Part shown: positions 56,745 through 64,000 of the stretch, in pieces
How positions within the stretch are numbered: position 1 is the first letter of the stretch
How the letters are laid out: each line of letters starts with the position of its first letter
Origin: Diadophis punctatus similis
Taxonomy: Eukaryota; Chordata; Lepidosauria; Squamata; Dipsadidae
NCBI GenBank assembly: GCA_023053685.1
Contig: JALIGW010000001.1
Location: 222,751,434-222,815,433, forward strand
Length of the DNA stretch: 64,000 bases
Direction of reading: 5' to 3'
Notes under the pieces: generated by a model
The model's input: the letters and a program-made list of their open reading frames with translations, nothing else
What the model was told of the DNA's origin: nothing
Database searches by the model: none
Position numbers and translations under genes: made by a program

Positions 56745-56941
56745 TTAATTTAATGTAATTAAATTAAAAGTTCTTATAGGCCGCCCAATCCCGTAGGACT
56801 CAGGACAAGAATAAGAACAATATACATAATACATACTAATTTTAAAAAGACATTATATAATTTTAAAAACCATTCATTCATGGGGGAATCAGATCTTTTT
56901 CACCCCGCCTGCCGGAACAGCCATGTTTTTACGGGTTTGGG
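56745..56941 (-). mobile_element. L2 LINE (minus copy), 3' piece, left of the nested insertion
   Basis: The minus strand reads CCCGTAAAAACATGGCTGTT, GGCAGGCGGGGTGA (the end of ORF2), then the 3' end CCTGAGTCCTACGGGATTGG and a tail. Its upstream continuation is found at 61553-62050, on the other side of the + strand L2. Confidence 0.87.
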
Positions 56942-59900
56942 ACTTCCGGGGTGGAGCCACGAGCGGTAAGACAGAACTGAGCTGAGCTCTGCTCCCCCTT
57001 AACCCAACCTCACCACTTTTCCCGAACCCTGGGGCTTCCTTCCCAGAACTATCATCATTGGGGAAGTAGGCGAAACATCAGAGACCCCAGTGAGCAACGT
57101 GGCAACTTCGCTCGTTGTGAAACTGGTGGTGTGTCAGCTTTCGGATCGGGAGGTGAGAGGACGGTGCCTCGTTAAGATGGCGGCGCCGAGCTGGAGGTGT
57201 TGAGGCTGGGACGGCTCAAATTAACAACGAGAGGAATAATGAGAGGAAAAACAATAAAAATAAAAAAATAAACAAACATACAGGAGCAGCAGAGGTGGAG
57301 AGCAGGAGTTTGTCCCCCAGAGGACGGCTTCTGTGGGCGTTTACGATGGCAAGAGGATACTATCTATAATTGCCCGAGATCGAGTGCGGCGTATGGAAGC
57401 ACCTCCCGGCATGACTGTTTGTGAGCAGAGAACGGGACTTTGGTTGGGAGTCATGCTTGGATGAGCTGAGACTGGATGTGAACAGTAAGAGGACTGAAAG
57501 AGGAGTTGTACAATAAGAAGATTTAAAGCTAAAGGACACCCTAAAGGCTGGATATGATGTGGAATAGAGATCACCGGTCTGACTGTCTGCCGAGGGGAGG
57601 GGCTGATTCGCCCAGCCAGCATTGTCAGCTTTGGCGTTCCTCCCGGATGTTGCAGACAACGTTCCAGCTGGTTGGCCGAGCGTATCCAACAGGTTGGGTT
57701 GCAGCAGTTCCTCATTCTTGGCCTGTTACAGTGGCGGTGGTGGCAGTAGCTTCTATTTGGGGAGCCGACGACGACTCAGCATTTGTTAACCCAGGATTAA
57801 TCATCGCGGAGGGGATTCGGTTCATTGTTTCCCCCCTTCCATGCACTCCTTTCTGCTGTTCTAATTATATTGAATACTACTTCCCCCACTGACTTGAGAT
57901 CCACGGTGAAAGAGAACTGGGAAGTTATAAAGCAGGAAAGCCAACATCTCGGACGCTATTTTTTTTACAATCGTGCAAAGACTAGTAGGGGAAATTGTAG
58001 TTTTATGACCATTACTCCCACTACGAAGACTTTTCTGAGCAGAGACATTTTCCACTTAGCCGTTACATATACGACCATTAAGCGTGTAAACAACTGGATT
58101 TGGTCGAGGACTATTAACCAGGCTGTCTCTCTATGATCTTCCTGCACTAACTTTTGTTATTTTAAAGTTTTTACCCTGGGGGTGATTGTTGGTATGTATG
58201 TTTAAGGTGGATGGCTAAGATTTTTTTGAGGGAATGAGTGAGTCAGGGACTAGGATTCTGCCCCCCCCTGCTGAGTGTGGAAACAGAACTGGAGGGGGGT
58301 TAGAGTCTGACTCCCGGCTTGATGTGAATGGAATGCATGGCCTGTCGAGAGAGAGGGGGACCAGTGGGGGAGGGGAGGGGATCTCTGGTGGGACAGGGAG
58401 TGGGAGCATTAGGGTCATAACAGGGAGGGGTAGGTATGGCAGGAGCAGAGGGGTAGGCCGCTCTCGGGGAACGAGAACTCACTGTCTTCAAGCAATTCCT
58501 TGTTCTGGCCCCTCTGATTTGGTTCCATCTAGCTCAGCCCGAGTACCTGGTAACCAGGGATGTCAGGGCCCTGGGCTCAAGCTGCTGCTGTTGAATGCCA
58601 GGTTGATCACTAACAAGGCCCCCCTTGTTCGGGATCTAATCCTGGAAGAGGGGGCTGACCTGGCATGCATAACTGAGACCTGGCTGGGCCAGAAGGGGGG
58701 GTGCCCCTTTCTGAGATGTGCCCAGATGGGTTCTCAGTTCAGCACCAGCCACGACCCCAGGGAAGGGGTGGAGGAGTGGCTATTATAGCTCGCCAGAATC
58801 TATGTCCTCGAAGGAGCCCTGCTCCGGAGATTGTTGGGTGTGAGATGCTCCTTCTGAAGTTGGACTTAGGGGTGCAAGTGGGCCTTTTGCTAATGTACTT
58901 GCCTCCTAGCTGTGTGGCAAAGGCCCTGCCTGTTCTGCTTGAGGCGATAGCCGGGCTGGCGATTGAGTTCCCCAGGTTGATGGTGCTGGGGGACTTCAAC
59001 CTGCCATCGCCTGGCAAAACCTCAGAGGCAGTCCAGGAGTTCATGGCTTCCATGACAACCATGGACCTGACCCAAGTAGTTCAGGGTCCGACTCATGAGG
59101 GTGGTCACACACTTGACCTTGTGTTTCTCTCAGGGCAGTGGAGAGATGATCTGAGGCTGAGGGGTTTAGTCACAGTACCCTTGTCATGGTCAAATCATTT
59201 CCTTCTGAGGTTGGATTTCATGGCACCACTCCACCGCAAGGAGGCGGGACTGATTAAGTGGTTCCGCCCCAGGCGCCTAATGGAATCCGAAGGATTTCAG
59301 AGGGAACTTGGGGAAATACCTGAATCCTTGGTACACAATTCATCTGAGGCTCTAGTGGCTGCCTGGAACCGGGCGGCGATGGGGGCTTTGGATCGGATTG
59401 TGCCTTTGCGACCTATCCGTGGCAGCGGATCCAGGAGAGCTCCTTGGTTTACTGAGGAACTCCGGGAGATGAAGCGCCAAAAGAGACGCCTACAGCGACG
59501 ATGGAGAGCTAGTAAAGCTGAGTCTGACCGGACACTTTTAAGAACTTGCATTAAGTCTTACTTAGTGGTGATAGGGCGGCAAAATGTTTGCATTTTTCTG
59601 CCCTTATTGCATCCGCCGACTCCCGCCCAGCCGCCCTGTTTAGGGTGACTCACTCCCTTCTTGCTAAGGAGGGTGGCGAAGATCTCTTGCAGGGCAGAGC
59701 TGAGGAATTTTCTCAGTTTCTGGCGGACAAAGTCATTCAGATTCGGACAGACCTGGACTCCATTTGGATAGGGCAGGCCGAGACGACAGGGGCGAGTCTT
59801 AGTCCTGTTATTTGGGAGGAGTTTGAGCCTATCACTCCTGATGATGTGGACAAGGCCATAGGAGTGATGAGCACCTCCGCTGGTTTATTGGACCCGTGCC

Positions 59901-61552
59901 CGTCCTGGCTGGTTTCGGCCAGCAGGGAGGTGACACGCGGCTGGCTCCAGGCTGTTGTGATCGCATCTTTGAGAGAGGGGTCTGTCCCGCAGCCCTTAAA
60001 AGCTGCGGTGGTGAGGCCCCTCCTCAAGAAGCCTTCCCTGGACCCAGCGGATTTAAAGAACTTCCGTCCAGTCTCCAACTTACCCTTCGTGGGTAAAGTT
60101 GTTGAGAAAGTGGTGTCGCTCCAACTCCTGCGGTTATTGGAGGACACTGATTAACTGGATCCCTTTCAATCGGGTTTCAGGCACAGCTACAGTATGGAGA
60201 CTGCTTTGGTCGCTTCTATGGATGATCTCTGGTGAGCCCGGGATGGAGGTCATTCCTCCATCCTGGTGTTACTTGACCTCTCAGTGGCTTTTGATACCAT
60301 CGACCATGGTATCCTTCTGTGTCGTCTCGGGGAGGTGGGAGTGGGGGGCACCGTTTTACGGTGGTTCTCTTCCTACCTCTCTGACAGGACGCAGTCGGTG
60401 TTGACAGGAGGGCAGAGGTCAGCCCCTAGGCCCCTGGTTTGCGGGGTGCCACAGGGCTCGGTCCTTGTGCCCATCCTGTTTAACATTTACATGAAACCAC
60501 TGGGTGAGATCATCCGACGACACAGGGTGAGGTATCAGCAGTATGCTGACGATACCCAGTTGTACATCTCCACCCCGTGTCATTTCAGTGAAGCAGTTGA
60601 TGTAATGTGCCGCTGCCTGGACGATGTGAGGGTCTGGATGGGAGTGAATAGACTCAGGCTCAACCCTGACAAGACTGAGTGACTCTGGATATTTCCCCCC
60701 AAGGACTATATCAACTGTCCCTCTTTGGTTCTTGGGGGAGAAAAATTAACTCCCTCAGAACAGGTTTGCAATTTGGGTGTTCTCCTAGATCCACAGCTAA
60801 AATTGGAGCAACATCTTTCAGCTGTGGCTAGGGGGACCTTTGCACAGATCCATCTTGTGCACCAATTGCGACCTTACTTGGAGAGGGAGGCTTTGCTCAC
60901 AGTCACTCATGCCCTTGTCACCTCACAGCTTGACTACTGTAACACGCTCTACATGGGGCTACCCTCGAAGAGCATCCAGAGACTAAAACTGGTACAGAAT
61001 GCAGCTGCGCGAGCTGTGGTGGGTGTACCAAGATACACCCACATAACACCCATTCTCCGCCAGCTGCATTGGTTGCCCATCAGTCTCCGGTCGCAATTTA
61101 AGGTGTTGGTTTTGACCTTTAAAGCTCTACATGGCTTAGGGCCAGGTTACCTTCGGGACCGCATCCTGCCACATGCCTCCCTACAACCAGTTAGGTCCCA
61201 CAGAGTGGGCCTCCTCCGGGTCCCATCAGCCAAACAATGTCGGTTGGTGGGCCCATGGGGGAGAGCCTTCTCTGTGGGTGCCCCATCTCTCTGGAACCAA
61301 CTCCCACCAGAGATCCGGACTATCCCCACCCTACTGGCCTTCCGCAAAGCAGTAAAAACATGGCTCTTCCGGCAGGCGGGGTGAAGAGAGGATTCCCCCA
61401 TGTATGAATGGGGTTTTTTTGTTTTTAATGCAATGTAATGTTTTTTTAAATGTTATTTTACTGTACCATTCTTATCTCTGTTGTACGCCGCCCTGAGTCC
61501 TACGGGATTTGGCAGTTTATAAGAACTTTTAATTAAATTAAATTAAATTAAA
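56942..61552 (+). mobile_element. Full-length-span L2 LINE inserted in the minus-strand L2
   Basis: It begins GGACTTCCGGGGTGGAGCCA and has a GC-rich 5' region, then about 1.3 kb with no convincing ORF1. ORF2 (58561-61384) follows, then the 3' end GCCGCCCTGAGTCCTACGGG and an (ATTAA)n tail. At 4.6 kb it spans the whole L2 unit. Lesions in ORF2 are moderate, so it is younger than the L2 at 36.5-40.9 kb. Confidence 0.88.
58561..61384 (+). pseudogene. L2 ORF2 (endonuclease-reverse transcriptase), broken
   Basis: The endonuclease starts LKLLLLNARLITNKAPLVRD (about 58580) and has [26 protein letters not shown] and a [10 protein letters not shown] block. The reverse transcriptase has [52 protein letters not shown] and [10 protein letters not shown] (about 60540). 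The C-terminal region runs to FRKAVKTWLFRQAG. Lesions: frameshifts near 58720-58790 and near 59580-59640, and in-frame stops at 60152 (TAA), 60233 (TGA) and 60680 (TGA). Confidence 0.88.
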
Positions 61553-62050
61553 TTGCGGAAGGCCAGTAGAGTAGGGATAGTCTGGATCTCTGGTGGGAGT
61601 TGGTTCCAGAGAGATGGGGCTCCCACAGAGAAAGCTCTCCCCTGTGGACCCGCCAACCGGCATTGTTTGGCTGATGGGACCTGGAGGAGGCCAACTCTGT
61701 AGGACCTAACTGGTCATAGGGAGGTATGTGGTAGGATGCGGTCCCGAAGGTAACCTGGTCCTGAGCCATGTAGGGCTTTAAAGGTCAAAGCCAACACCTT
61801 AAATTGCAACCGGAGACTAATAGGCAGTCAATGCAGCTGGCGGAGAATAGGTGTTACGTGGGTGTATCTCGAAACACCCACCACAGCTCGCGCAGCTGCA
61901 TTCTGTACCAATTGGAGTCTCTGGATGCTCTTTGAGGGTAGCCCCATGTAGAGCGCGTTACAGTAGTCCAGCCGTAAGGTGACAAGGGCATGAGTGACTG
62001 TGAATAAAGCCTCCCTCTCCAAGTAGGGTCACAATTGGTGCACGAGACGG
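61553..62050 (-). mobile_element. L2 LINE (minus copy), ORF2 C-terminal piece, right of the nested insertion
   Basis: The minus strand translates as the L2 C-terminal region ([40 protein letters not shown]), ending at CTGGCCTTCCGC (61556). It is 5'-truncated near 62050. Joined to 56941-56745, it restores a continuous reading, ...AFRK then PVKTW. Confidence 0.88.
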
Positions 62051-62639
62051 CACCAATCTTATCTTTCTTCTCTCTAATTCAATTCATGACAGACATAATT
62101 CCCAGGAGGTTATTTGACCGAAGATATTGAGACACTTGCATTGCTTAAGGCTTTGAAAAATAAAGGGGAAATACAAAAAACAAATCAAAATAATGATTTG
62201 GATAATGACTTTCCAGTGGATCTACAAAAGAGGTCTTCTAAAGACTTGAAGAAGCCTCTGTGATACAACAAAAAAGATAACATCTGAATGAATTAAAAAC
62301 CAAGAGTGTTATTAGTAAAAGAAAGGAATATAAACCTGTTCTGTTTGATCAAGATTAAAATAAAATATGCTTTTTATCTCTGGTAACTCTTTATGGGCTT
62401 TTTGCTGACACCAGGACTGAAAAGTTGATCATTTATCGTTATACATATAGAAGGATGAGTTTTGGGAAGGATAGATATTTATTTGTAATTTTATAGCAGG
62501 TAATGAGTTGTCAAATTTCTTTTCGCTTGGCATACTGAAGATTGGAAATCACTTCTTTAAATATAGTTCTTTTCTTTTTATTTATTCTACTTCTTTCCCT
62601 TTTGTTTTTCTATTTTTTCTTTCCATTTTTTTAATGTAT
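62051..62639 (+). mobile_element. Probable decayed L1 sequence, first part
   Basis: AT-rich sequence without ORFs. Together with 62890-62995, whose end (ATTTATTAAAAAGCTTTAAA, A-rich) resembles an L1 3' end, it looks like an old L1 3' region split by the PLE foldback. The assignment rests on composition and the tail only. Confidence 0.35.
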
Positions 62640-62889
62640 GTCAATGAAGACTCAACCATCCAGGTCAAAGGTTTCTAAAGGTGAAATCATGGCAACTGAA
62701 CCAAACTTTGTTAATCTGAGATGTTTCATTGCTCGGTCAAGCATCTTCATCAGTCAGAGTAAAAATTAGTTAGGCAGAGAATCATTGGAATGTACCAACT
62801 CTTGCCACACCAATTTCAATTGAATCTTGACTCTCAGATTAACAAAGTCTAGTCCAGTTGCCATAATTCAACCTTTAGATACTTCCATT
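62640..62889. mobile_element. Penelope-like foldback: two inverted 3'-UTR pieces
   Basis: The left arm (62670-62721) and right arm (62832-62886) are inverted copies (TCTAAAGGT, ATGGCAACTG and CTTTGTTAATCTGAGA in both). The left, minus-orientation piece extends further and includes the hammerhead-like motif. The right, plus-orientation piece starts within about two bases of the predicted cleavage site. The end GACCTGGATGGTTGAG (minus) resembles the CATGACCTGGATGACTGAGA end of the PLE at 32030. I therefore assign it to a PLE, without any coding part to confirm it. Confidence 0.55.
62715..62758 (-). ncRNA. Candidate minimal type-I hammerhead ribozyme
   Basis: On the minus strand, helix I strand TCTGA (62758-62754) is followed by the core CTGATGA (62753-62747), a hairpin closed by TGCT/AGCA (helix II), the core GAAA (62727-62724), then CATC and, after the expected cleavage point (between 62720 and 62719), TCAGA (62719-62715), which pairs with TCTGA. 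A near-absent helix III (GAAACATC) is the form reported for hammerheads in Penelope-like elements. All catalytic core bases C3-A9 and G12-A15.1 look present. Helix II has a mismatch or bulge, so activity is unproven. Confidence 0.6.
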
Positions 62890-63099
62890 TTTTAATTCTT
62901 TCTCTTTTTTTATTTTTCTGAGTTTAATTTGTATTTGATTTTACTATTATGCTGAAAATATTTATTAAAAAGCTTTAAAAATTAAAAAGTAAATAAAAGG
63001 TAACAGGGAAAAAATTGGCTAATCTGCTTTGAAAGTATAATGACAGGGTGCAGTCTTATTTTTAAAATGATGATAAAATTATTACTATTTTCTTCTGTT
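62890..63099. other. AT-rich stretch with a probable L1-type tail
   Basis: About 62930-62995 ends in an A-rich, L1-like tail. The remainder up to the SINE has no recognised feature. Confidence 0.35.
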
Positions 63100-63735
63100 C
63101 AGTCATGTCCAATTCTCAGCGACGGTTGGATAAATCCCTGCATTTTTCTTGGCAAGGTTTTTCAGAAGTGACTTGACACTGCTTCCTTCCTAGGGCTGAG
63201 AGAAAGTGACTAGCCTAAGATAAAGGGTCTGGAAAATAAAACATACAAAGAGCGGTTGCAGGAACTAAGCTTGGCCAGTCTGGCGAAGAGAAGGACCAGG
63301 GGTGAAATGATAGCAGTGTTCCAATACTTGAGGGGATGCCACAGAGAGGAGAGGGTCAGGCTGTTCTCTATGGCACCAGAAAGCCAAACAAGGAATAACA
63401 GATGGAAGCTGAGCAAGGAGAGATTCAACCTGGAAGTGAGGAGAAACTTTCTGACTGTGAGAGCGATCAACCAGTGGAACAGCTTGCCAGCGGAGGTTGT
63501 GAGAGCCCCAACACTTGCGACCTTCAAGGGGAGACTGGACTGCCATCTGTCTCAAACGGTGTAGGAACTCCTGCTTGAGCAGGGGGTTGGACTAGATGAC
63601 CTACAAGGTCCCTTCCAACTCTAATAATAAATCTAAATCAGCCAGCCAGCTTCATGCACAAGGCAGCACTTGAATTCACAATCTCCCAATGTCTAGCCTG
63701 ATGCCTTCCTTAATCACTACAGCAAACTGGCTCCA
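63100..63735 (-). mobile_element. tRNA-derived SINE, interrupted by a CR1 fragment
   Basis: On the minus strand the head (63735-63638: AGTGATTAAGGAAGGCATCA, then GATTGTGAATTCAAGTGC as B box) and the tail (63215-63100: AAGTCACTTCTGAAAAACCT, AATTGGACATGACTG) are parts of one SINE. The + strand CR1 piece 63216-63637 lies between them. The joint reads smoothly when the CR1 is removed. Confidence 0.72.
63216..63637 (+). mobile_element. CR1 LINE 3' fragment inside a SINE
   Basis: It starts ATAAAGGGTCTGGAAAATAA and ends TAATAAATCTAAA, the same 3' terminus as the CR1 copies at 23592 and 53212. The open frame 63256-63564 gives [14 protein letters not shown] to LDCHLSQTV. This is a heavily 5'-truncated insertion. 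Confidence 0.9.
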
Positions 63736-64000
63736 TGTGAATACATATCTTTTATCGTATCTTCTTATTTTCTACATCCAGGTTGTTGTGTGTGACAGAG
63801 ATATGTGTTTGTTTTTTGAGCTCCTACTTGCAGCCATATTAACAGAGGCCAGCTACTGGTTTTCCCAACTGACCGAAAAGGTGTATAAGTATGTGTATCT
63901 TCAAATAATCATGTGATATAGATCCAGTTTCTCTCTTTGCAAAAGGGAAGACAGACAGGATAGTATTGCATGACTGAACTACTGGCTCCTTGTTAAAGTT
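63736..64000. other. Unassigned sequence at the window end
   Basis: No exon-1-like cytochrome b5 motif and no repeat signature was found here. Confidence 0.5.

Noticed and set aside
56642..64000. Exon 1 of the desaturase (cytochrome b5 with HPGG)
   Set aside because: I looked on the minus strand for an HPGG-encoding segment with a start codon and donor and found none. It is probably beyond the window.

Overview
This is vertebrate nuclear DNA, most likely from a squamate reptile (a snake is my best guess). The evidence is the mixture of elements: young CR1 and L2 LINEs, BovB (RTE), L1, Penelope-like elements, tRNA-derived SINEs, SPIN-like and other hAT transposons, ERV pieces, and long tetranucleotide microsatellites. 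There is no bacterial-style operon, CRISPR array or cluster of dense ORFs. Most of the long ORFs lie in transposable elements, often broken by frameshifts or stops. Some ORF starts suggested by six-frame translation are non-ATG and should not be read as real starts. Layout, left half: an L1 3' part (1-988); a G-poor unassigned stretch ending in a minus-strand LTR (about 989-4169); a possible terminal coding exon of an unidentified host gene (5081-5264, minus); a nearly full-length but broken L1 (about 5365-12046); an ERV LTR plus gag remnant (about 12200-13650, minus); a CR1 3' end split by a 2.85-kb SPIN-like hAT element that carries a GC-rich host segment with a MAP4K-like first exon (13772-16616); a nearly intact CR1 (about 19165-23592) with an SGNH-esterase ORF1, nested in a TA-flanked inverted-repeat transposon; an ORF1-only, HAL1-like L1 derivative with a perfect 16-bp target duplication (25138-27869); a BovB split by a hAT element immediately after its YADD codons (28875-31548); and a head-to-head pair of Penelope-like fragments with a GIY-YIG domain (about 32030-33595). 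Layout, right half: from 34797 to 56641, on the minus strand, lie eleven exons of a front-end fatty acid desaturase of the FADS1/FADS2 family, closest to FADS1. They correspond to exons 2-12 of the mammalian gene, with matching exon lengths, splice phases and all three histidine boxes. Exon 1 (start codon and cytochrome b5 haem motif) was not found and presumably lies beyond 64000. The introns hold an L2, a decayed L1 containing a TA transposon that itself contains a hairpin MITE, CR1 pieces, a minisatellite and SINEs. Upstream, in intron 1, one L2 has inserted precisely into another L2 of opposite orientation (56745-62050). Beyond it, a Penelope-like foldback contains a sequence with the core of a minimal hammerhead ribozyme (62715-62758, minus). 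How it fits together: the only host gene I can identify with confidence is the desaturase, which would introduce a double bond near the carboxyl end of long polyunsaturated acyl-CoAs in the ER. Its sequence is divergent around histidine box 2, in the second membrane pair and at the C terminus, so it may be a specialised paralog. Everything else is mainly a record of nested transposition. I could run no database search, so family names rest on recognised motifs and architecture.
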